Positions 57,943-64,000 of a stretch of 64,000 nucleotides of DNA are shown here, piece after piece. This DNA comes from Bacillus sp. HSf4. GTDB lineage: Bacteria; Bacillota; Bacilli; Bacillales; Bacillaceae. Numbering within the stretch: the stretch's first letter is position 1; every line of letters starts with the position of its first letter. The position numbers and the translations under genes are program-made. The notes below the pieces were generated by a model. The model was given only the letters and a program-made list of their open reading frames with translations. It did not search any database and was not told the DNA's origin. The stretch spans positions 1,662,001-1,726,000 of the forward strand of contig NZ_CP120679.1 in assembly GCF_029537375.1 (NCBI RefSeq). The letters are read 5' to 3'.

Positions 57943-58722
57943 GTGTCAAGAAATAAAGTCGAAATCTGCGGGGTTGATACATCAAAACTGCCCGTACTCA
58001 AGAATGAAGAGATGAGAAAGTTATTCAAGCAAATGCAGGAAGAAGGAGACCGCTCAGCAAGAGAACAGCTTGTTAACGGCAATTTGCGCCTTGTCTTAAG
58101 CGTCATTCAACGGTTTAACAACAGAGGAGAATATGTTGATGACTTATTCCAAGTCGGCTGCATCGGACTAATGAAATCAATTGATAATTTTGATCTGAGC
58201 CACAATGTTAAGTTTTCAACATATGCTGTACCCATGATTATTGGAGAAATCCGCAGATATTTGCGAGACAACAATCCGATCCGCGTATCGCGGTCACTCA
58301 GGGATATCGCATACAAGGCGCTGCAAGTGAGGGAACGTCTTATGAGTGAGACAAGCAGGGAGCCGACAGCGGAGGAAATCGCGAAAGAGCTTGAAGTGTC
58401 CCACGAAGAGATCGTTTTTGCACTTGACGCCATCCAGGATCCAGTCTCACTGTTTGAACCGATCTACAATGACGGAGGAGATCCGATTTATGTGATGGAC
58501 CAAATCAGCGATGAGCGGAACAAGGATTCGCAATGGATTGAAGAGCTCGCTTTAAAAGAAGGAATGAGGCGGCTGAATGAACGGGAAAAAATGATTCTCA
58601 GAAAACGCTTTTTTCAAGGCAAGACGCAAATGGAAGTCGCCGATGAGATCGGGATCTCCCAAGCTCAAGTATCACGGCTGGAAAAAGCCGCAATTAAACA
58701 AATGAATAAGAATATCCATTAA
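57943..58722 (+). CDS. sigG: RNA polymerase sigma-G
   Basis: 259 aa, GTG start. Late forespore sigma factor. N-terminal CGVDTSKLPVL, region 2 (NLRLVLSVIQRFNNRGEYVDDLFQVGCIGLMKSIDNF), region 3, and region 4 (MEVADEIGISQAQVSRLEKAA). Can be reached by read-through from spoIIGA-sigE but has its own forespore-type promoter. GGGAGGG lies close upstream, partly masked by a hairpin. Confidence 0.97.
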   Translation: MSRNKVEICGVDTSKLPVLKNEEMRKLFKQMQEEGDRSAREQLVNGNLRLVLSVIQRFNNRGEYVDDLFQVGCIGLMKSIDNFDLSHNVKFSTYAVPMIIGEIRRYLRDNNPIRVSRSLRDIAYKALQVRERLMSETSREPTAEEIAKELEVSHEEIVFALDAIQDPVSLFEPIYNDGGDPIYVMDQISDERNKDSQWIEELALKEGMRRLNEREKMILRKRFFQGKTQMEVADEIGISQAQVSRLEKAAIKQMNKNIH

Positions 58723-58750
58723 AGCCGCAGAATCGTCTGCGGCTTTTTAT
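58721..58750 (+). terminator. sigG terminator
   Basis: AAAGCCGCAGA / TCTGCGGCTTT, four-base loop, T5. Starts on the sigG stop codon. Confidence 0.92.
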
Positions 58751-58774
58751 ATGTTAAAAATGGAAAATCTCTCA

Positions 58775-58803
58775 TTCACTTTACCATTCAAATAAGCTAT
58801 AAT
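58775..58803 (+). promoter_or_regulatory. sigma-A promoter of ylmA
   Basis: TTCACT (58775-58780), 17-bp spacer, TATAAT (58798-58803). Confidence 0.7.
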
Positions 58804-58853
58804 AAAAGAATTATATTTTCTGAATATTTACATAAGTGAAAGGAGTTCTGATC

Positions 58854-59651
58854 ATGGCATTGAAGCTTGAACAAGCGACACTAAAACGAAATGGACAGCA
58901 GATACTTAAATGTATTGACTGGGAGGTGAAAAAAGGGGAGCATTGGGCTTTGTACGGCTTAAATGGCGCCGGAAAAACAGCGTTGCTCAACATGCTGTGC
59001 GCTTACTATTTTCCGACAACCGGGAGAGTGAATGTGCTGGGTCATGAGTTTGGAAAAACAGAGCTGGGCGAAAAGCTCCGCCGTAAAATCGGTCTCGTCT
59101 CCGCAGCATTGCAGCAAAAATTTTATCCGGAAGACAGCGCTTTTGAAATTGTGCTGAGCGGCGCATTCGCTTCAATCGGCCTTTATGAGACGCCGTCACA
59201 GCATATGAGGGAAAAAGCGATCGCCTTCCTGGAAGAGTTCGGATCAATCAGCTATGCCGACAGAAGATATGAAACACTTTCACAAGGAGAAAAGCAAAAA
59301 GTCCTGATTTCCAGGGCCTTAATGGCCGATCCGGAACTGTTGATCCTTGACGAGCCTGTCACAGGCCTCGATTTCATCGCCAGGGAACAGGTGCTTGAAA
59401 CAATTGAGCACATCGCCCAGAAAGAGGAAGCGCCATCCATGCTGTATGTCACACACCATGCCGAAGAAATTCTCCCGGCCTTTAAAAAAACGCTTCTCTT
59501 AAGGAAGGGTGAAGTATTTGCCAAGGGGGAAACGAAGGATATGATGGCAGATGACACGCTCTCCGCTTTTTTCGGCATGCCGGTCAAAGCCGTTTGGACG
59601 GATGGAAGGCCGTACTTGTCCAAGAAAAAGCCCGTTTGTGTAAACGGCTAG
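58854..59651 (+). CDS. ylmA: ABC transporter ATPase YlmA
   Basis: 265 aa nucleotide-binding subunit. Walker A GLNGAGKTALLN (about 40), signature LSQGEKQKVLISRAL (about 142), Walker B LLILDEPVTGLD (about 162), and a switch His in YVTHHAEE. No permease or binding protein is encoded beside it, so its partner and cargo are unknown. ATG 58854 with AAAGGAG is chosen over an upstream start at 58836. A GC-rich hairpin without a T-run follows (59661-59696). Confidence 0.9.
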   Translation: MALKLEQATLKRNGQQILKCIDWEVKKGEHWALYGLNGAGKTALLNMLCAYYFPTTGRVNVLGHEFGKTELGEKLRRKIGLVSAALQQKFYPEDSAFEIVLSGAFASIGLYETPSQHMREKAIAFLEEFGSISYADRRYETLSQGEKQKVLISRALMADPELLILDEPVTGLDFIAREQVLETIEHIAQKEEAPSMLYVTHHAEEILPAFKKTLLLRKGEVFAKGETKDMMADDTLSAFFGMPVKAVWTDGRPYLSKKKPVCVNG

Positions 59652-59741
59652 CCCATTTTTGGCCCGGCTGTTTTGCTGTGTAAAAACAGTCTGGCCGGCT
59701 TGACCATTCGCCGCACTTCTCTTCCAAAGACGTCATTTCAA

Positions 59742-59750
59742 TGTTAAGAT
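59742..59750 (+). promoter_or_regulatory. extended -10 promoter of the rlmA leader
   Basis: TG (59742-59743), one base, TAAGAT (59745-59750). The -35 position (59722-59727, TTCCAA) is weak. It would give a transcript starting near 59757 that includes the leader ORF and attenuator. Confidence 0.6.
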
Positions 59751-59784
59751 GTCATTGATTTCCCATAAAAGGAGTTTTTCTTTC

Positions 59785-59814
59785 ATGATCATCCAATTCA
59801 TTCGCTATAGATAA
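59785..59814 (+). CDS. 9-aa leader peptide upstream of rlmA
   Basis: ATG to TAA encoding MIIQFIRYR, with AAAAGGAG 10 bases before the ATG. It ends in Arg-Tyr-Arg directly before the stop. Arg/Lys-X-Arg/Lys motifs are known to cause ribosomes to stall on leader peptides in the presence of macrolides or ketolides (as in ErmDL-type leaders). The end of the ORF overlaps the base of the downstream terminator hairpin. Coding is inferred from the ribosome site, the position and the motif; the peptide is too short for other evidence. Confidence 0.65.
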   Translation: MIIQFIRYR

Positions 59815-59911
59815 ATGCAAGGTATAGACAAACTTAAAGCAAATCCACACCGTCAGGTTTTAAAAACGCTGATGGAGCGGGTTTATTTGTCTATGCCTTT
59901 TTCATTTATCT
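59809..59911 (+). terminator. transcription attenuator before rlmA
   Basis: Core stem GGTATAGACAAA (59821-59832) with TTTGTCTATGCC (59886-59897), then T5. Inside are AAATCC/GGGTTT and CCGTCAG/CTGATGG (59841-59884 region). Outside, AGATAAATG (59809-59817, covering the leader stop codon) pairs with CATTTATCT (59903-59911). The whole element is a ~100-nt hairpin between the leader peptide and the methyltransferase gene. Confidence 0.8.
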
Positions 59912-59938
59912 CCATTTGTGAATGAAAGAGGTGCTGTC

Positions 59939-60826
59939 ATGAATAACAAGATGAGAAGCGCAGTGCTGATGAAGAGGTTTGAAAAAGTGCTTCAATGCCC
60001 GCTCTGCGCTGCGGACATGAAAGTGGCGGGCTTCAAAAGCCTCGCTTGTGTCAATCATCATACATTTGATTTAGCCAAACAAGGATATGTGAATGTTGCG
60101 GCGAATACAAAGGCCGGAAAATATGATCAAGAGCTGTTCGAGGCCCGAAAAATGATAGCTGACAGCGGATTTTTCGAGCCCTTGTATAAAGTGCTGACGA
60201 GCCTACTCAAGCAAGCATTGCCGCTGAGGCAGAAGCCGATCGGGATTCTTGATGCGGGCTGTGGTGAAGGGTCCCATCTGATCAGGATCACAGAAGATCT
60301 TAAAGCCGAGATTGGCGGCAGGGTGTTCGGAGCTGGAATCGATTTGTCAAAAGCGGGGATTTTGACGGCGGCAAGGCGTGATGCCGAACTAATCTGGTTT
60401 GTCGCTGATTTGGCGAACGCTCCTTTTCAGCGCCGATCATTTCATGTGATTTTGAACATTTTATCACCTTCCAACTATGCGGAGTTCAAAAGGCTGATAT
60501 CTGCCGATGGCATGGTGATTAAAGTGATGCCAAAGGCCGGCTATCTGCAGGAATTAAGGGAAGCTTTCTATGATGGGCCGGAAAAGTCCGTTTATTCCAA
60601 TCACGATACGGCCGGTCGCTTCCTCGCGCAATTTGCGCTGATAGACAGGATAGAGCTTTCATACAGCTGCGTCCTGAACCGGGAGGAGCTCAGCCGGCTG
60701 CTCCGGATGACCCCTTTGTCATGGCGCGTAAAGGATGATCGGATTGCGGACTTTTTGAATCGGAACCAAGCCGCTTCGATCACGGTTGATCTCGATGTTT
60801 TAATCGGCGTCAAAAAAGCGGAATAA
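59939..60826 (+). CDS. rlmA: RlmA-type 23S rRNA (guanine-N1)-methyltransferase
   Basis: 295 aa. N-terminal zinc finger with Cys20, Cys23, Cys37 and His41 (CPLC...CVNHH), then a class I SAM domain (ILDAGCGEGSH, 103-113) and NILSPSNYAEF. It matches the RlmA family; the Gram-positive RlmA(II)/TlrB branch methylates G748 in helix 35 at the macrolide (tylosin) site. The B. subtilis member (yxjB) is elsewhere on the chromosome, and ylmB normally sits at this place. ATG 59939 with GAGGTG is chosen over the in-frame start at 59918. Expression is likely controlled by the leader and attenuator upstream. Confidence 0.85.
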   Translation: MNNKMRSAVLMKRFEKVLQCPLCAADMKVAGFKSLACVNHHTFDLAKQGYVNVAANTKAGKYDQELFEARKMIADSGFFEPLYKVLTSLLKQALPLRQKPIGILDAGCGEGSHLIRITEDLKAEIGGRVFGAGIDLSKAGILTAARRDAELIWFVADLANAPFQRRSFHVILNILSPSNYAEFKRLISADGMVIKVMPKAGYLQELREAFYDGPEKSVYSNHDTAGRFLAQFALIDRIELSYSCVLNREELSRLLRMTPLSWRVKDDRIADFLNRNQAASITVDLDVLIGVKKAE

Positions 60827-60834
60827 AAAGGCGG

Positions 60835-60863
60835 AAAGGCAGTCTAAATGAAAGACTGCCTTT
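60835..60863 (+). terminator. rlmA terminator
   Basis: AAAGGCAGTCT / AGACTGCCTTT perfect 11-bp stem, seven-base loop; only a short T-run (TTTCAT). Confidence 0.75.
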
Positions 60864-60909
60864 CATATAATTTTAAAGGATACACGATCAGAGGAGGCGT
60901 GCGGCTTAT

Positions 60910-61143
60910 ATGATGAACATTTCCGATTTCCAGGTGAAGGACGTTGTCAATGTGTCAAACGGCAAGAAACTGGGCAGCATCGGTGATATTGATATAAATG
61001 TAACGACGGGTAAAATACAGGCGATCGTCATCGGCGGATCAGGTAAAGTTTTTGGATTTTTCGGAAAAGAAGAGGAAATCGTCATTCCGTGGCGAAATAT
61101 AGTCAAAATTGGAGAAGATGTCATTCTCGTCCGTTTAAGCTGA
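60910..61143 (+). CDS. ylmC: PRC-barrel protein YlmC/YmxH
   Basis: 77 aa, ATG start with GAGGAGG (a second ATG is one codon on). Single PRC-barrel domain: FQVKDVVNVSNGKKLGSIGDIDIN, FGKEEEIVIPWRNIVKIGEDVILV. The YlmC/YmxH family is restricted to spore formers and function is unknown. Separated from ylmD by overlapping inverted repeats. Confidence 0.9.
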   Translation: MMNISDFQVKDVVNVSNGKKLGSIGDIDINVTTGKIQAIVIGGSGKVFGFFGKEEEIVIPWRNIVKIGEDVILVRLS

Positions 61144-61163
61144 ACAGAAAAAAGGTGAATATT

Positions 61164-61212
61164 GTTTCAAAAAATACATTTCGTTTAGTTTTTTGAAACG
61201 AAACTAAACGAA
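61164..61212. repeat. overlapping inverted repeats between ylmC and ylmD
   Basis: Repeat A: GTTTCAAAAAA (61164-61174) with TTTTTTGAAAC (61189-61199). Repeat B: TTCGTTTAGTTT (61180-61191) with AAACTAAACGAA (61201-61212). Both are perfect and they share bases, so in RNA only one could form at a time. As DNA, repeat B could be an operator. Confidence 0.8.
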
Positions 61213-61282
61213 TGCATCAAGATGTGTTAAAATAGGAGCGATATGATGAAAGACTACGATGCTTGTCGAAAGGCTGATCACC

Positions 61283-62116
61283 ATGAGTACATATAAACCC
61301 TTTCGTCTTGATGCTCCGTCAATGCTTTTGATAGAGGATTGGACGGCGAAAAACGGCGGAGCGATTACAGCCGGATTTACGACAAAAAACGGCGGGGAAA
61401 GCAAGCCGCCTTTTCAAACATTAAATACAGGACTGCACGTGCAGGATGATCGGCGGCATGTTGCAAACAACCGAAAAAAAATTGCCGATATTTTAGAGAC
61501 AGACCTCGATCATTGGGTGTTTGCCGATCAGACCCATGAAGACCGGATTCAAAAAGTGACACACGAACACCGCGGCAGCGGCGCATTACAATATGAAACG
61601 GCTCTCCGGGGAACAGACGGGCTTTATACAAACGAGCCAAATGTATTTTTGGCACTCTGTTTTGCGGACTGTGTTCCCGTTTATTTTTATGATCCGGTCC
61701 GCTCGCTTGTCGGAATTGCTCACGCCGGATGGAAAGGAACCGTCAAAGGAATCGCCGGCAAAATGATTGAAACCTGGGTCAGACAGGAAGGATCTAATCC
61801 CCGCGACATCCAGGCGGTTATCGGGCCTGCGATCGGATCATGCTGCTACATTGTCGATGACCATGTGATGAACAAAGTCAGAAGCCTTCCTCTTCAGCAA
61901 GAAGACAAAGCTTTTTTGCCGATAAAAGAAGGGGAGTACCGTCTTGAATTAAAAGAGGTGAACAGACAGCTTCTCATTCATGCGGGAATTCCGAATGATC
62001 AGATCAAGGTCAGTTCACTGTGTACGAGCTGCGAGCGTTCGCTGTTTTTCTCCCACCGCAGAGATCAGGGAAAGACGGGACGGATGATGTCCTTCATCGG
62101 TTTAAAGGAGGTATAG
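61283..62116 (+). CDS. ylmD: peptidoglycan editing factor PgeF (YlmD, laccase-domain)
   Basis: 277 aa multi-copper-oxidase-like laccase domain of the YfiH family. In E. coli the homolog removes wrongly placed L-Ser/Gly from muropeptide precursors (PgeF), and related proteins bind zinc. Metal-ligand motifs: [13 protein letters not shown] (about 120) and [11 protein letters not shown] (about 145), with [15 protein letters not shown] near the end. ATG 61283 is chosen by the ortholog start MSTYKPF. First gene of the ylmDEFGH cell-division run. Confidence 0.88.
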   Translation: MSTYKPFRLDAPSMLLIEDWTAKNGGAITAGFTTKNGGESKPPFQTLNTGLHVQDDRRHVANNRKKIADILETDLDHWVFADQTHEDRIQKVTHEHRGSGALQYETALRGTDGLYTNEPNVFLALCFADCVPVYFYDPVRSLVGIAHAGWKGTVKGIAGKMIETWVRQEGSNPRDIQAVIGPAIGSCCYIVDDHVMNKVRSLPLQQEDKAFLPIKEGEYRLELKEVNRQLLIHAGIPNDQIKVSSLCTSCERSLFFSHRRDQGKTGRMMSFIGLKEV

Positions 62117-62123
62117 CTTACAG

Positions 62124-62819
62124 TTGGATGTAAAAAGCAATTTACGACATATAAATGACAGAATCAACGAAGGGTGTATCAAAGCGGGCAGAACCCCCGA
62201 TGAAATATCCGTCATCGCTGTCACGAAATATGTTTCCCCGGAACGGGCGCAGGAAGCGCTTGATGCGGGAATCAGGCATTTGGGTGAAAACCGTGATACC
62301 GGGCTGCTTCACAAGCTCGATGCTTTGAAAGACAGCGAACCGGTATGGCATTTTATCGGAACCTTGCAGACGAGAAAGGTAAAGGCCATTATCGATCATG
62401 TCTCATATATCCATTCTTTAGACAGGCTTTCACTGGCCGACGAGATTCAAAAGAGGGCGAAAAAGCCGGTTGACTGTTTTGTTCAGGTCAACACTTCCCT
62501 TGAATCTTCAAAACACGGCATGACAAAAGAAGAAGTTCTTCCTTTTGTAAAAAAACTGTCTGCCTACGAAAACATTCGGATTGCGGGATTAATGACGATG
62601 GCTCCTTTTACGGATGATGAGGAGGCAATCAGAAGCTGTTTCCGCCAGCTGAGAGAGCTCGCAGGCGAGGTGCGGCGGCTTGATCAATGGAATGCCCCGT
62701 GCGATGAGCTTTCAATGGGCATGTCAAACGACTTTACAATCGCCGTAGAGGAAGGCGCAACATTCGTCAGAATCGGTTCTTCCTTAGTCGGAAATGAAAC
62801 TGGAGGTGGACAAACATGA
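62124..62819 (+). CDS. ylmE: YggS-family PLP homeostasis protein YlmE
   Basis: 231 aa. Single-domain PLP-binding TIM barrel related to alanine racemase; PLP-Lys is in VTKYVSPE (Lys about 35), followed by [11 protein letters not shown] and [11 protein letters not shown] start; AGGAGG is about 12 bases upstream, rather far, but no better in-frame start exists. The TGA overlaps the sepF ATG. Confidence 0.92.
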   Translation: MDVKSNLRHINDRINEGCIKAGRTPDEISVIAVTKYVSPERAQEALDAGIRHLGENRDTGLLHKLDALKDSEPVWHFIGTLQTRKVKAIIDHVSYIHSLDRLSLADEIQKRAKKPVDCFVQVNTSLESSKHGMTKEEVLPFVKKLSAYENIRIAGLMTMAPFTDDEEAIRSCFRQLRELAGEVRRLDQWNAPCDELSMGMSNDFTIAVEEGATFVRIGSSLVGNETGGGQT

Positions 62820-63268
62820 GTCTTAAAAACAAGTTTAAAAACTTTTTTTCCTTGGATGACGAGGAATATGAATACGAATATATTGAAACGGACAGGGAAG
62901 AAATCCCTGAAGAGCACGAGCCGAAAGACAAAGCCGCCTACCAGTCAAAAGCGGCCGGGAAGCAGAATGTTGTCAGTTTGCAAAGCGTGCAGAAATCTTC
63001 TAAAGTGGTGTTAAGTGAGCCCCGTGTATACGCGGAAGCCCAGGAGATCGCCGATCATATCAAAAACCGCCGCGCGGTTGTCGTCAACTTGCAGCGCATC
63101 CAGCATGATCAGGCGAAAAGAATCGTCGATTTCTTAAGCGGAACGGTATATGCCCTCGGCGGCGATATTCAGCGGATCGGTGCGGACATCTTCTTATGCA
63201 CGCCTGAAAACGTCGATGTCTCCGGCACAATTTCCGAGCTCATTGAAGAAGAACATCAGAGGTGGTAA
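62816..63268 (+). CDS. sepF: cell division protein SepF
   Basis: 150 aa. An N-terminal membrane-binding amphipathic helix ([13 protein letters not shown]), an acidic linker ([25 protein letters not shown]), and the SepF/DUF552 domain (about 60-145) that forms rings and binds the FtsZ C-terminal peptide. Links the two ends of the window's division genes: FtsZ and FtsA are 13-15 kb upstream. Overlaps ylmE by four bases. Confidence 0.95.
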   Translation: MSLKNKFKNFFSLDDEEYEYEYIETDREEIPEEHEPKDKAAYQSKAAGKQNVVSLQSVQKSSKVVLSEPRVYAEAQEIADHIKNRRAVVVNLQRIQHDQAKRIVDFLSGTVYALGGDIQRIGADIFLCTPENVDVSGTISELIEEEHQRW

Positions 63269-63275
63269 ATCGCAG

Positions 63276-63551
63276 ATGATCCTATTTTATATTTACAAAG
63301 TTTTAAGCATGCTTCTAACCGTGTATTCCTTTGCGCTGATTATTTACATTTTTATGTCTTGGGTGCCGAATGCAAGAGCAACATCATTCGGCAGGGTTTT
63401 GGCGTCCGTGTGTGAGCCGTATCTGGAGCCGTTCAGAAGAATCATTCCCCCGCTTGGCATGATTGACATTTCGCCGATTGTGGCGATCTTCGTCCTGCGG
63501 TTCGCAGATATGGGGCTGATCGCGGTCTTCAGAATGCTCGGCGCTTTTTAA
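63276..63551 (+). CDS. ylmG: YggT-family membrane protein YlmG
   Basis: 91 aa with two membrane helices (about 5-27 and 60-85) and the family motif [32 protein letters not shown]. YggT proteins are found beside sepF in most Firmicutes and in plastids, where they affect nucleoid or division distribution. ATG 63276 with AGAGGTGG; longer upstream in-frame extensions would run over sepF. Confidence 0.93.
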   Translation: MILFYIYKVLSMLLTVYSFALIIYIFMSWVPNARATSFGRVLASVCEPYLEPFRRIIPPLGMIDISPIVAIFVLRFADMGLIAVFRMLGAF

Positions 63552-63631
63552 GACATCGCCCCTTTAAGGAGGGAAGGGCTTGCCGAAGAACGCGGCAAAG
63601 CGCCGCCTTCAAATGTTTTAGGGCAAGTTTT

Positions 63632-63652
63632 GGCTTGGCTTACAGCCAAGCC
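63632..63652 (+). other. GC-rich hairpin before ylmH
   Basis: GGCTTGGCT (63632-63640) and AGCCAAGCC (63644-63652) with a three-base loop, 24 bases before the ylmH start. The tract after it (TGTTTA) is poor for termination. Confidence 0.65.
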
Positions 63653-63675
63653 TGTTTACTTGGAAAGGATAGACA

Positions 63676-64000
63676 ATGAGCGATATTTACCAGCATTTCA
63701 GAAAAGATGAGGAGCCGTTTATTGACAAGGCTCTTGAATGGAAACAAACAGCGGCCGATCAATATCGGATGAAACTCACCGATTTTTTGGACCCGCGGGA
63801 GCAGGTGATTTTGAATTCTCTCGTCGGCCAGTCGGATGAGGTGAAGCTCGCCTTTTTCGGCGGCTTTCCTGAAGCCGAACGGAAAAGGGCCGTTTTTTAT
63901 CCGGAATACGTCGAGCCGTCCGCGGAAGATTTTCAGCTTCAGGCCTATGAAGTGCTGTATCCGCAGAAGTTCGCCTCCATCGAACATCGCGAGCTTCTCG
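63676..64000 (+). CDS. ylmH: S4-domain RNA-binding protein YlmH (cut by the window end)
   Basis: The first 108 codons are visible, starting MSDIYQHFRKDEEPFIDKALEW with GGAAAGGA upstream. This is the N-terminal part of YlmH; the S4 RNA-binding domain lies beyond the window. YlmH binds ribosomal complexes and is reported to act in ribosome-associated quality control. Part of the ylmDE-sepF-ylmGH run that leads to divIVA in B. subtilis. Confidence 0.9.
   Translation, partial: MSDIYQHFRKDEEPFIDKALEWKQTAADQYRMKLTDFLDPREQVILNSLVGQSDEVKLAFFGGFPEAERKRAVFYPEYVEPSAEDFQLQAYEVLYPQKFASIEHRELL

Noticed and set aside
59661..59696. GC-rich hairpin after ylmA as intrinsic terminator
   Set aside because: Stem is interrupted and no T-run follows; it may slow polymerase but cannot be called a terminator on sequence alone.
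60910..61124. Minus-strand ORF antisense to ylmC
   Set aside because: The plus-strand PRC-barrel product is unmistakable; the antisense frame has no start signals.

Overview
The window is a piece of the core chromosome of a Bacillus in the B. subtilis / B. licheniformis group. Gene order is almost that of the B. subtilis yla-ctA-ylb-mur/fts-spoIIG-ylm region. It carries endospore genes (spoVD, spoVE, spoIIGA, sigE, sigG, gerR-like ylbO, ylbJ) and bacillithiol synthesis (bshC). Two adjacent bacillopeptidase F-type proteases, together with the amino-acid sequences as I remember them, point to B. licheniformis or a close relative. Species was not verified by any search. Names rest on recalled orthologs plus visible motifs.

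Layout: 1-5.2 kb holds a sporulation lipoprotein (ylaJ, cut by the window edge), phoH-like ylaK, ylaL, glutaminase glsA2, ylaN and ftsW. 5.3-16.2 kb holds pyruvate carboxylase and the heme A / cytochrome caa3 block (ctaA divergent from ctaB, then ctaCDEFG). 16.2-28.8 kb is the ylb run: ylbA-ylbJ, ylbL-ylbP, panE, with rpmF, coaD and rsmD; ylbK is missing. A small lipoprotein gene sits before ylbF, and a minus-strand sRNA locus matching csfG lies between ylbG and ylbH. 28.9-49.5 kb is bshC followed by the division and cell-wall cluster: mraZ, rsmH, ftsL, pbpB, spoVD, murE, mraY, murD, spoVE, murG, murB, divIB, ylxW, ylxX, sbp, ftsA, ftsZ. 49.9-55.9 kb holds two tandem secreted subtilases. 56.1-58.7 kb is the spoIIGA-sigE-sigG sporulation sigma cluster. 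58.8-64 kb holds an ABC ATPase (ylmA), an RlmA-type 23S rRNA methyltransferase where B. subtilis has ylmB, and then ylmC-ylmD-ylmE-sepF-ylmG-ylmH (cut by the window edge).

How it works together: the centre couples peptidoglycan precursor synthesis to septum assembly, with sporulation paralogs (SpoVD/SpoVE) embedded among the vegetative genes. Regulation is readable in many gaps: periodic GTGG boxes before mraZ, a sigma-H promoter before ftsAZ, the 22-bp-spaced Spo0A-type spoIIG promoter, sigma-F-type promoters before sigG and the csfG locus, and repeated GTTCACA motifs between ctaA and ctaB that resemble ResD sites.

The most interesting non-standard element is upstream of the rRNA methyltransferase gene at 59939. 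An extended -10 promoter leads to a 9-codon leader ORF ending Arg-Tyr-Arg-stop, and a long intrinsic-terminator hairpin begins at the end of that ORF. This looks like an antibiotic-sensing, ribosome-stalling attenuator for a macrolide-site methyltransferase. A second promoter-hairpin-terminator leader precedes divIB.
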